Source of the DNA: Lachnospiraceae bacterium
GTDB taxonomy: Bacteria > Bacillota > Clostridia > Lachnospirales > Lachnospiraceae
Direction: 5' to 3'
Assembly (NCBI GenBank): GCA_014804225.1
Contig: JAAVAF010000088.1
Coordinates: 1 to 6,703 of the forward strand
Length of the DNA stretch: 6,703 bases
The notes beneath the pieces are model-generated. The model saw only the letters and a list, made by a program, of their open reading frames with translations, did no database searches and was not told the DNA's origin. The translations under genes were made by a program, and so were the position numbers. Positions 1 to 6,371 of this stretch are shown one piece after another (the first letter of the stretch is position 1; the number at the start of each line of letters is the position of its first letter).

Positions 1-1
1 G

Positions 2-9
2 AGGGAGAT
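2..9 (+). promoter_or_regulatory. Ribosome binding site of clpX
   Basis: The purine-rich stretch AGGGAGAT, with core AGGGAG at 2-7, lies 8 bases before the ATG at 16. It supports that ATG as the clpX start. The window opens inside the gap upstream of clpX, so no promoter can be judged. Confidence 0.75.
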
Positions 10-15
10 AAAGGG

Positions 16-1287
16 ATGGCAGGAAAAAGTGCTGAGGGAAAAGTAAGATGTTCTTTCTGTAATAAGTCGCAGGATCAGGTTCGAAAGCTGATCGCGGGAC
101 CGGCAGGCGTTTACATTTGTGACGAGTGTGTGGACATTTGTGCCGATATTATAGAGGAAGAATATGAAGATGATGAAACGCTGGAGGGCGATTTCGACAT
201 CAACCTCTTAAAACCTGTAGAAATCAAGGAGTTTTTGGATGACTATGTCATCGGACAAGAGGAAGCAAAAAAGGTGCTGTCGGTGGCAGTTTATAATCAC
301 TATAAGCGTGTCACGGCTGAGAAGGATTTGGACGTAGAACTTCAAAAGAGCAATATCATCATGATAGGACCTACGGGCTCTGGTAAGACTTATCTTGCAC
401 AGACGCTTGCGAAGATTATCAATGTGCCTTTTGCGATTGCAGATGCTACAACGCTTACGGAAGCCGGCTATGTGGGCGAGGACGTTGAAAATATTCTCTT
501 AAAGCTGATACAGGCAGCAGATTATGATATCGAGCGCGCGCAGTATGGTATTATCTATATCGACGAAATTGATAAAATAACCAAAAAGAGTGAGAACGTT
601 TCGATTACAAGAGATGTATCAGGTGAAGGTGTGCAGCAGGCGCTTTTAAAGATTGTGGAGGGAACGGTTGCAAGTGTACCGCCACAGGGCGGAAGAAAGC
701 ATCCGCACCAGGAGTTGCTGCAGATTGACACGACGAATATTTTATTTATTTGCGGCGGCGCTTTTGATGGTCTTGATAAGATTGTTGAGAACAGACTTGA
801 CCGGAAGTCAATCGGATTTAATAAAGATATTGCAGAGAAGTCCACAAAGGACATCGGTGCCGTATTGAAACAGGTAACGCCACAGGATTTGACCAAATAT
901 GGTCTTATTCCCGAGTTTGTGGGACGTGTGCCAATCAATGTATCACTGGAGGGACTGGATAAAGAGGCGCTTGTGCGTATCTTAAAAGAGCCGAAGAGTG
1001 CCCTGATCAAGCAGTATCAAAAACTGTTTGAGTATGATAATGTAAAGCTTAGCTTTGAACCGGAGGCGATCGAAGCAATTGCAGCAAAGGCGCTTGAGAG
1101 AAAAACAGGAGCAAGAGGCCTTCGTTCGATTATGGAGAGTATTATGATGGACGTTATGTACGAAATTCCGTCCGATGATACTATAGAAGCTTGTGTTATC
1201 ACAAAGGAAGCAGTAGAGGGAACAAGTCAGCCTTTCATCGTACATCGTGAAGCCGCGCATACGGAACGGGAGAAAAAGGCGAGATAA
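16..1287 (+). CDS. clpX: ClpX, ATP-dependent unfoldase subunit of the ClpXP protease
   Basis: ClpX is a cytoplasmic AAA+ hexamer that recognises tagged or damaged proteins, unfolds them and threads them into ClpP. The protein is 423 aa, the usual family length (E. coli has 424). The N-terminal C4 zinc-binding domain is intact, with Cys12, Cys15, Cys35 and Cys38. Visible in the AAA+ module are Walker A GPTGSGKT (118-125), pore-loop-1 GYVGE (151-155), Walker B ending in Asp183-Glu184, the RKH substrate-entry loop (227-229), the IGF loop that docks on ClpP (266-268), the arginine finger in EFVGR (Arg304), and sensor-2 in GARGLR (Arg367). The IGF loop implies a ClpP partner, normally encoded just upstream in Firmicutes but outside this window. 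The charged tail after about residue 405 looks like normal family variation. A hairpin terminator follows the stop by 12 bases. No frameshift or missing motif is seen, so the call is secure. Confidence 0.98.
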   Translation: MAGKSAEGKVRCSFCNKSQDQVRKLIAGPAGVYICDECVDICADIIEEEYEDDETLEGDFDINLLKPVEIKEFLDDYVIGQEEAKKVLSVAVYNHYKRVTAEKDLDVELQKSNIIMIGPTGSGKTYLAQTLAKIINVPFAIADATTLTEAGYVGEDVENILLKLIQAADYDIERAQYGIIYIDEIDKITKKSENVSITRDVSGEGVQQALLKIVEGTVASVPPQGGRKHPHQELLQIDTTNILFICGGAFDGLDKIVENRLDRKSIGFNKDIAEKSTKDIGAVLKQVTPQDLTKYGLIPEFVGRVPINVSLEGLDKEALVRILKEPKSALIKQYQKLFEYDNVKLSFEPEAIEAIAAKALERKTGARGLRSIMESIMMDVMYEIPSDDTIEACVITKEAVEGTSQPFIVHREAAHTEREKKAR

Positions 1288-1299
1288 TTGCATTGTGTG

Positions 1300-1331
1300 A
1301 AAGGGCAATCCGCTTCGGGGTTGTCCTTTTT
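1300..1331 (+). terminator. Intrinsic terminator between clpX and lon
   Basis: The arms 1300-1311 and 1318-1329 pair over 12 positions, two of them G-T wobbles, around the 6-base loop GCTTCG. An alternative fold closes a C(TTCG)G tetraloop with one bulged G. A run of five T (1327-1331) overlaps the base of the 3' arm and follows its G/C pairs. The position 12 bases after the clpX stop fits a rho-independent terminator. The short T-run suggests incomplete termination, so some read-through into lon is possible. Confidence 0.75.
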
Positions 1332-1350
1332 AAACGATAGAACGTATGCT
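1321..1350 (+). promoter_or_regulatory. Possible weak SigA promoter for lon
   Basis: TTGTCC (1321-1326) and TATGCT (1345-1350) each match the SigA -35 and -10 consensus at 4 of 6 positions, with an 18-base spacer. The -35 would lie in the 3' arm of the clpX terminator. The terminator makes a separate lon promoter in the 50 bases before the lon start reasonable, but these boxes are weak and could be chance. Confidence 0.25.
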
Positions 1351-1365
1351 GTAATTTGATTTTTT

Positions 1366-1373
1366 GAGGAAGG
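1366..1373 (+). promoter_or_regulatory. Ribosome binding site deciding the lon start
   Basis: GAGGAAGG ends 8 bases before the ATG at 1382, an almost ideal Shine-Dalgarno site. It argues against the in-frame TTG at 1364, which has no upstream site and would place the ribosome binding site inside the coding region. Confidence 0.85.
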
Positions 1374-1381
1374 TTATACAG

Positions 1382-3742
1382 ATGGAGCAGTTTGAATTAC
1401 CTATGGTGGCATTACGCGGACTCGCGGTAATGCCGAATATGATAATACATTTTGACTTGAGTAGGGATATGTCCAAAAAAGCAATCGAGCGCGCACTGAA
1501 TGCGGACCAAAGGATATTTTTGATTCCGCAGAGGGATGAAAATGAGGAAAAGTCCACGACAGAAACGCTTTTTTGTGTTGGAACCATCGCGGTTGTCAAA
1601 CAAGTAAGCAAGCTCATGAATAACATAGAACGGGTTATGGTTGAGGGTATTTCAAGAGCAAGACTGATCACGCTGAGTGAAAATGAGGGTGAATTTTTTT
1701 CGGCGTTTGTTGAGGAGATTGATGAAAACGAAAACGTTATTGACGAAATACAGGAGGAGGCGTATAAGCGCACCTTAAAAGAAGTGTTTACAACCTATGT
1801 CAAATTTTATCCAAAAGTTGGAAAAAGTGTTGGCAAATATTTTGAGGGGGGAAGCTCTCTCGGATTTTTGATGAATCAGATTTTAATCAACACGCCGTTT
1901 TCGTATGATAAAAAACAGGAAATTCTTGAGATAGAGGATTTGGGCAGACAGTGCGAGGCACTTGTAGGCCTGATTATGAATGAGGCGCAGATTGCGGCAA
2001 TCAGAACGCAGCTTGCTGTGAAGGTTAAGGAAAAAATTGACAAAAATCAAAAGGATTATATTCTGCGGGAACAGCTTGAGTATATTCAGGACGAGCTTGG
2101 TGATAACGATAAAAACTCGGAGGTCACGCAGTTTGAAGAGGCGGTTGACAAGCTAAAGGCGAGCGAAGAGGTCAAGGAGAAGCTGCGAAAGGAGATTCAG
2201 CGTTTTAAACGTGTGATGAACTCCAATTCGGAGAGCGCTGTAGAGAGAGGATATATCGAAACGCTTTTGGAGCTGCCGTGGGATAAGGCATCAAGGGATA
2301 ACAACGATATTGTACGCGCGGAGGAGATTTTAGAGCGTGATCATTATGGTCTGGAAAAGGTGAAGGAGCGCATTATCGAGTATCTTGCAGTCAGAACGCT
2401 TACCCATAAGGGGGATACGCCGATTCTCTGCCTGGTAGGCCCTCCGGGAACTGGAAAAACATCAATTGCAAAGTCCATCGCAGAGGCACTGAAAAAGAAA
2501 TATGTGCGCATTTGCCTTGGCGGTGTACGTGATGAGGCGGAGATCCGTGGTCACAGAAGAACTTATGTAGGCGCGATGCCGGGGCGTATTGCAGCAGGCT
2601 TAAGACAGGCAGGTGTGTGCAATCCGCTGATGCTGCTTGATGAAATAGACAAAGTGAGCAGTGATTATAAAGGCGATACACAGTCAGCGCTGTTAGAAGT
2701 GTTGGATAATGAGCAGAACAGTCATTTTCGGGATCATTATGTGGAGCTTCCACTTGATTTGTCTAAAGTTTTGTTTATTGCGACGGCAAATGATGCGGGG
2801 AAAATTCCAAGACCACTTTTGGACCGTATGGATATCATAGAAGTATCAAGTTATACGGCAAATGAGAAGTTTCATATTGCAAAGGAGCATTTATGGAAAA
2901 AGCAACTTGAGGTAAATGGTTTGAATCAAAATCGGCTTACCATAAGCGACAATGCGATGAAATATATCATCGAACGATACACAAGAGAAGCCGGCGTTCG
3001 TAATCTGGAGAGAAAGCTTGGCGCTGTATGCAGAAAGGCAGCCTTGGAAATACTCAAAAGTGAGGATGCGAAGGGAAAATGCATCAAAGTTGACACAAAG
3101 CGTCTTGAAAAATATTTAGGAAAACCGCGCTATAATCAGGATATGGCAAATGAAAAGGACGATGTGGGTATCGTAAGAGGACTTGCGTGGACGAGCGTAG
3201 GCGGTGACACGCTTGAAATCGAGGTAAATGTAATGCCTGGAAAGGGCGAGGTGGAGCTTACCGGAAAGCTCGGTGATGTCATGAAAGAGTCCGCAAAGAC
3301 GGGACTTAGCTACATTCGTTCCATCGCGTCGGATTACAATATCAAACAGGAATTTTTCAAAGAACATGATTTTCATATCCACATACCGGAAGGCGCGGTG
3401 CCAAAGGATGGTCCCTCTGCCGGCATTACAATGGCAACGGCAGTGCTTTCTGCAATCACCAATGTGCCTGTAAAGGCAAAAGTGGCGATGACAGGAGAGA
3501 TTACCTTACGAGGAAGGGTGCTTGCAATCGGAGGTCTGAAGGAGAAGCTTTTAGCTGCAAAAACAGCGGGAATCGAAACTGTACTTGTGCCTAGCGAAAA
3601 TAAAAAGGACGTTGATGAGATTGCCGATGAAATTAAGTCGGGAATGGAAATCCATTTTGTAGAAACAATGGATGAGGTTACGGGATACGCGTTGGTAAAA
3701 AATGGGAGAAAAACGAATGGTAATAAAAAAGGTAAGTCTTGA
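1382..3742 (+). CDS. lon: Lon (LonA-type) ATP-dependent serine protease
   Basis: Lon is a soluble homohexamer that combines an unfoldase and a Ser-Lys protease in one chain and degrades misfolded and regulatory proteins. From the ATG at 1382 the protein has 786 aa, close to E. coli Lon (784). The N-terminal substrate-binding (LAN) domain covers about residues 1-200 and a charged helical linker about 200-300. The AAA+ module shows Walker A GPPGTGKT (353-360), pore loop Tyr395-Val-Gly in TYVGAMPG, Walker B Asp420-Glu421, sensor-1 Asn470 in ATAND, arginine finger Arg482 in LLDRMD, and sensor-2 Arg540 in GVRNLER. The protease domain runs from about 594 to 776, with catalytic Ser679 in PKDGPSAG and Lys722 in GLKEKLLAA. 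The long N-terminal domain and absence of membrane segments exclude LonB. Its last 26 bases overlap engB. No CIRCE or clear CtsR operator is seen upstream. Confidence 0.98.
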   Translation: MEQFELPMVALRGLAVMPNMIIHFDLSRDMSKKAIERALNADQRIFLIPQRDENEEKSTTETLFCVGTIAVVKQVSKLMNNIERVMVEGISRARLITLSENEGEFFSAFVEEIDENENVIDEIQEEAYKRTLKEVFTTYVKFYPKVGKSVGKYFEGGSSLGFLMNQILINTPFSYDKKQEILEIEDLGRQCEALVGLIMNEAQIAAIRTQLAVKVKEKIDKNQKDYILREQLEYIQDELGDNDKNSEVTQFEEAVDKLKASEEVKEKLRKEIQRFKRVMNSNSESAVERGYIETLLELPWDKASRDNNDIVRAEEILERDHYGLEKVKERIIEYLAVRTLTHKGDTPILCLVGPPGTGKTSIAKSIAEALKKKYVRICLGGVRDEAEIRGHRRTYVGAMPGRIAAGLRQAGVCNPLMLLDEIDKVSSDYKGDTQSALLEVLDNEQNSHFRDHYVELPLDLSKVLFIATANDAGKIPRPLLDRMDIIEVSSYTANEKFHIAKEHLWKKQLEVNGLNQNRLTISDNAMKYIIERYTREAGVRNLERKLGAVCRKAALEILKSEDAKGKCIKVDTKRLEKYLGKPRYNQDMANEKDDVGIVRGLAWTSVGGDTLEIEVNVMPGKGEVELTGKLGDVMKESAKTGLSYIRSIASDYNIKQEFFKEHDFHIHIPEGAVPKDGPSAGITMATAVLSAITNVPVKAKVAMTGEITLRGRVLAIGGLKEKLLAAKTAGIETVLVPSENKKDVDEIADEIKSGMEIHFVETMDEVTGYALVKNGRKTNGNKKGKS
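3704..3708 (+). promoter_or_regulatory. Ribosome binding site of engB inside lon
   Basis: GGGAG lies within the last codons of lon and ends 8 bases before the ATG at 3717. The earlier in-frame ATG at 3702 has no recognisable site upstream, so 3717 is preferred. The arrangement suggests translational coupling to lon. Confidence 0.65.
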
Positions 3743-4316
3743 AACGGTGATTGGCGTTACAAGTAAAATCCCTGAAAATCAGATGACGGAGATTGCCTTT
3801 GCTGGAAAAAGCAACGTGGGGAAATCGTCGTTAATTAATGCGTTGATGAACCGAAAATCGTTGGCGCGCACAAGCGCACAGCCCGGAAAGACACAGACGA
3901 TCAATTTTTATAACATCAACGATGAATTGTATTTTGTGGATTTGCCGGGTTACGGTTATGCGAAGGTAAGCGTTGAGGTAAAAGAAAAATGGGGCAAAAT
4001 GGTCGAAAAGTATTTGCGCCAATCCAAACAGCTTAAAGCAGTATTTTTGCTGATTGATATCAGGCACGAACCGTCTGCAAATGACAAACAGATGTATCAG
4101 TGGATTCTTTCAAACGGATATCAGCCGATTATTATAGCGACAAAGATGGATAAAATTAACAGAAGCCAGCTCCAAAAGCATATAAAAATGGTAAAGGAAG
4201 GGCTTGGCGTTGCCAAAGACACGATTGTGATTCCGTTTTCTGCGGTTTCCAAGCAGGGGCGTGACGAAATTTATGCGTTGATTGATGATATGATGGTGGC
4301 AGTGGAGGAAGAATAG
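3717..4316 (+). CDS. engB: EngB/YsxC/YihA ribosome-biogenesis GTP-binding protein
   Basis: EngB is a small TRAFAC-class GTPase that, from B. subtilis work, is needed for late assembly of the 50S ribosomal subunit. From the ATG at 3717 it has 199 aa, normal for the family (about 195-210). It is a single G domain with every motif present: G1 GKSNVGKSS (30-38), the switch-I region PGKTQT (56-61), G3 DLPGYGYA (75-82), G4 TKMDK (142-146) and G5 FSA (174-176). DLPGYGYA is characteristic of EngB and separates it from Era and EngA. The start overlaps the lon end by 26 bases in another frame. The lon-engB pairing occurs in many Firmicutes. The last base of the stop codon begins a perfect inverted repeat. 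Confidence 0.97.
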   Translation: MVIKKVSLETVIGVTSKIPENQMTEIAFAGKSNVGKSSLINALMNRKSLARTSAQPGKTQTINFYNINDELYFVDLPGYGYAKVSVEVKEKWGKMVEKYLRQSKQLKAVFLLIDIRHEPSANDKQMYQWILSNGYQPIIIATKMDKINRSQLQKHIKMVKEGLGVAKDTIVIPFSAVSKQGRDEIYALIDDMMVAVEEE

Positions 4317-4339
4317 TGTGAAAAATAAATTTTTCACAC
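4316..4339. repeat. Perfect 11-bp inverted repeat at the engB stop codon
   Basis: GTGTGAAAAAT (4316-4326) and ATTTTTCACAC (4329-4339) are exact reverse complements separated by AA. As RNA this would form about 10 base pairs with a 4-base loop TAAA. It starts on the last base of the engB stop codon. It is not a typical terminator: the G/C pairs lie at the outer base of the stem, the T-run is inside the stem, and GGCAAA follows. It could be an mRNA 3'-end or processing structure, or a symmetrical protein-binding site. No known binding motif was matched. Confidence 0.7.
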
Positions 4340-4340
4340 G

Positions 4341-4368
4341 GCAAATTTGTGCTTGCGCCCAAATTCGC
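4341..4368 (+). repeat. Second, imperfect hairpin before the membrane protein gene
   Basis: Positions 4341-4352 can pair with 4357-4368 over 12 positions with two mismatches (4343 with 4366 and 4350 with 4359), leaving the loop TTGC. It follows the first inverted repeat by one base and ends 26 bases before the next start codon. No T-run follows. Function is unknown; an RNA structure in the engB-membrane gene spacer is the simplest reading. Confidence 0.45.
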
Positions 4369-4384
4369 AGACTTTGGCAAGAAT

Positions 4385-4390
4385 GGGGGA
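4385..4390 (+). promoter_or_regulatory. Ribosome binding site of the AI-2E family gene
   Basis: GGGGGA ends 4 bases before the ATG at 4395. The spacing is somewhat short but this is the only good site nearby. Upstream in-frame starts at 4347 (TTG) and 4383 (ATG) lack one, and the first lies within the hairpin region. Confidence 0.6.
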
Positions 4391-4394
4391 ATAT

Positions 4395-5561
4395 ATGAAA
4401 CAGGAGATGAAATCGGTACTCAAGGCATTAGCCAATCTTGCGTTTTCATTGGTTGTGCTGCTTTTGTGCATCTTTTTGGTGCCGAAGCTGATTATGCTTT
4501 TTATGCCGCTGATTATCGGTTGGTTTATATCATGTATTGCAAACCCGCTGGTTGTTCTTTTGGAAAGTAAAATTAAGATACGTCGAAAAGCGGGGACTGT
4601 CGTCGTGATTGTGGCAGTGATTGCGATCGTAAGCGGGCTTGGTTATATGATATTCTTGCTTTTGTTTCGGCAGCTCTATGGTTTTATCAAGGAAATGCCG
4701 GATATGTGGAACGGTATTGTGCATGACCTTGAACGATTTGGTACATTTGCAAATCAGTATGTGGGAAATATGGCGCCAAATCTTACGGAATTGATTAACA
4801 ATATTCAAAAATCCATTGGAGATATCATTACGGGGCTTCCTTCAAGATTCAATCTGGATGCTTTTGACGGTATGAGTGCGATGGTGGGAAATATTGCGAA
4901 TATGTTGATTTCTGTGATTATGACAATGCTTTCTGCCTATTTTTTTATCGCGGACAGAGAGTGGCTTTATGAAAATCTTGAAAAAGTGATGCCCAAAGGA
5001 ATTGTGCAGAAGTATTCTGTGTTTTACGGCAGTATCAAGCAGGCTGTCGGTGGATATTTTAAAGCGCAGTTACGCATTGAGGTATGGATGTATTTACTGA
5101 TTCTGATAGGGCTTGTCGTACTGAATGTAAGGTATGCGGCGTTGGTTGCGCTGCTCATTGCAGTAATTGATATTTTGCCGTTTTTTGGAAGCGGAGCAGT
5201 GTTGATACCGTGGGCGGTAGTGACGGCGCTTGGCGGAAACTATGCGCGTGCTCTTGGTTTTTTAATCATATGGTGTGTGGGACAGCTTTTCAGGCAGCTT
5301 ATTCAGCCTAAGATCATGGGTGATTCGATTGGAATGAAGCCGATTCCCACGATTGTATTGTTATTTGTAGGCTATAAGGCGGCGGGTGTAATCGGAATGC
5401 TAGTTGCCGTGCCGATTGGAATTGTTGTAGTGAATATGAATGATGCGGGATTTTTTGATGTACCAAAGCAGAGCATTGGGATTCTTATCGCATCTGTAAA
5501 TAAATTTCGAAAGCTTGATGATAACGACTTGAAATTGTTAGATAAAAATGATGAAAGGTAA
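4395..5561 (+). CDS. AI-2E/PerM family integral membrane protein, YtvI-like
   Basis: This is a 388-aa polytopic membrane protein. Hydrophobic segments lie at about 13-28, 31-50, 66-90, 165-186, 228-244, 246-261, 266-300 and 318-348. A hydrophilic region at about 92-163, between the third and fourth segments, is likely one large loop. The order of three early helices, a loop, then a late bundle is that of the AI-2E/PerM family (PF01594). So are the motif DILPFFGSG (259-267) and the stretch QPKIMGDSIGM (304-314) before the last hydrophobic pair. The family name comes from a proposed autoinducer-2 exporter, but most members are unproven transporters. Length and the PFFGSG-VLIPW pattern resemble the Firmicute sporulation protein YtvI (about 370 aa), which I think is the nearest relative without having compared it. 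It is followed after 4 bases by truA, suggesting one transcript. Confidence 0.88.
   Translation: MKQEMKSVLKALANLAFSLVVLLLCIFLVPKLIMLFMPLIIGWFISCIANPLVVLLESKIKIRRKAGTVVVIVAVIAIVSGLGYMIFLLLFRQLYGFIKEMPDMWNGIVHDLERFGTFANQYVGNMAPNLTELINNIQKSIGDIITGLPSRFNLDAFDGMSAMVGNIANMLISVIMTMLSAYFFIADREWLYENLEKVMPKGIVQKYSVFYGSIKQAVGGYFKAQLRIEVWMYLLILIGLVVLNVRYAALVALLIAVIDILPFFGSGAVLIPWAVVTALGGNYARALGFLIIWCVGQLFRQLIQPKIMGDSIGMKPIPTIVLLFVGYKAAGVIGMLVAVPIGIVVVNMNDAGFFDVPKQSIGILIASVNKFRKLDDNDLKLLDKNDER
5553..5558 (+). promoter_or_regulatory. Ribosome binding site deciding the truA start
   Basis: GAAAGG overlaps the last codons of the membrane protein gene and ends 7 bases before the ATG at 5566. The earlier in-frame ATGs at 5548 and 5551 have no comparable site upstream. 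The next residues after 5566, RNFKIILQYDG, fit the usual TruA N-terminus. Confidence 0.75.
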
Positions 5562-5565
5562 GCGA

Positions 5566-6306
5566 ATGCGAAACTTTAAAATAATTCTTCAGTACGATGG
5601 AACACGCTATCAAGGCTGGCAGCGACAGGATTCTACCCCCAATACAATACAAGGAAAATTGGAGGCGATTCTTGCCAAAATGACAGGAACGGATTTTGTA
5701 CAGGTGGACGGATCGGGCCGCACGGACGCGGGAGTGCATGCGCTTGGACAGGTGGCAAATTTTAAAATTGATACAGATCAGACACCACAAGATATTATGA
5801 GTTATGTAAACCGATATCTTCCAGAGGATATCGGTGTCATTGACATTTGCGAAGTACCGGAGCGATTTCACAGCAGATTGAATGCAAAGAAAAAAGTATA
5901 CCGTTACCGAATTTGGAATTCGCAGCTTCCTTGTGTGTTTGAGCGAAGATATGTGTATGAACTGCAAGAAACGCTTGATATGGAAACGATGAAGCGGGCA
6001 GCGGCGCATCTTGTGGGGACACATGATTTTAAAGCGTTTACGTCAAATAAGAAAAGTAAAAAGTCAACAGTGCGCACAATTGAGCGTATTGATATAGAAA
6101 GAATAGGAAATGAACTGGTGCTGACTTATACGGGAGATGGCTTTTTGTATCACATGGTGCGTATTCTGACAGGCACTTTAATAGAAGTTGGACTGTATGA
6201 GCGCAGTGAAGCTTCCCTGCAGGAGCTTTTAGAGAATGGCACAAGGGATATGGCAGGGGCACTTGCGCCCGCAAAAGGGCTTTGCCTTGTCGCTGTATCT
6301 TATTAA
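5566..6306 (+). CDS. truA: TruA, tRNA pseudouridine(38-40) synthase
   Basis: TruA converts uridines 38, 39 and 40 in the anticodon stem-loop of tRNAs to pseudouridine; it is a cytoplasmic homodimer. From the ATG at 5566 the protein is 246 aa, equal to typical Firmicute TruA (about 245-250). The N-terminus YDGTRYQGWQRQ (10-21) is the family signature. The catalytic aspartate is Asp54 in GRTDAGVHA (51-59). FHSRLNAKKKVYRYRI (101-116) is the conserved Arg/Tyr-rich strand that helps form the active site, and GDGFLYHMVR (190-199) is the C-terminal active-site motif. APAKGLCL (234-241) near the end is also typical. The gene starts 4 bases after the preceding stop, so it is probably translated from the same mRNA as the membrane protein. 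No hairpin terminator is visible after its stop. Confidence 0.97.
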   Translation: MRNFKIILQYDGTRYQGWQRQDSTPNTIQGKLEAILAKMTGTDFVQVDGSGRTDAGVHALGQVANFKIDTDQTPQDIMSYVNRYLPEDIGVIDICEVPERFHSRLNAKKKVYRYRIWNSQLPCVFERRYVYELQETLDMETMKRAAAHLVGTHDFKAFTSNKKSKKSTVRTIERIDIERIGNELVLTYTGDGFLYHMVRILTGTLIEVGLYERSEASLQELLENGTRDMAGALAPAKGLCLVAVSY

Positions 6307-6310
6307 CGAC

Positions 6311-6338
6311 TTGCACTTTATCCATATTTTGGTATACT
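6311..6338 (+). promoter_or_regulatory. SigA-type promoter with extended -10 for the YcxB-like gene
   Basis: TATACT (6333-6338) matches the -10 consensus at 5 of 6 positions and is preceded by TGG (6330-6332), the extended -10 element. TTGCAC (6311-6316) is a partial -35 with a 16-base spacer. A transcript would start near 6345, leaving a leader of about 27 bases before the ATG at 6372. It begins only 4 bases after the truA stop. Confidence 0.7.
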
Positions 6339-6361
6339 GTAAAAGAAAGTATCGAAAGGGT

Positions 6362-6365
6362 AGGA
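6362..6365 (+). promoter_or_regulatory. Ribosome binding site of the YcxB-like gene
   Basis: AGGA at 6362-6365, with AAAGGG just upstream at 6355-6360, ends 6 bases before the ATG at 6372 and supports this start for the gene that runs off the window. Confidence 0.7.
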
Positions 6366-6371
6366 ATTATA

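Noticed and set aside
555..1010. Antisense open frame of 151 codons inside clpX
   Set aside because: It lies opposite the conserved AAA+ core of clpX and shows no family motif.
1364..1381. Upstream TTG start for lon adding six residues
   Set aside because: The strong GAGGAAGG site lies inside this extension and points to ATG 1382; no site precedes the TTG.
1330..1773. Antisense open frame opposite the 5' part of lon
   Set aside because: Ser/Ile/Phe-rich composition is what the reverse of a charged lon N-terminus gives; no recognised domain.
4316..4339. Known operator reading of the dyad (CRP-like TGTGA/TCACA or Rex-like TGTGAA/TTCACA)
   Set aside because: Half-sites resemble both, but they are 12 and 10 bases apart here against 6 and about 4 in the known operators, so the geometry does not fit.
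4316..4339. Intrinsic terminator after engB
   Set aside because: The T-run is within the stem and GGCAAA follows the 3' arm, so the hairpin-then-U-tract arrangement is missing.
4349..4570. Short + strand open frame overlapping the start of the membrane protein gene
   Set aside because: It has no ribosome binding site and overlaps the first helices of a clear membrane protein in another frame.
5485..6024. Antisense open frame of 179 codons across the end of the membrane protein gene and truA
   Set aside because: It is fully antisense to two well-supported genes, has a Cys/His-rich low-plausibility composition and no recognisable domain; it is a shadow frame.
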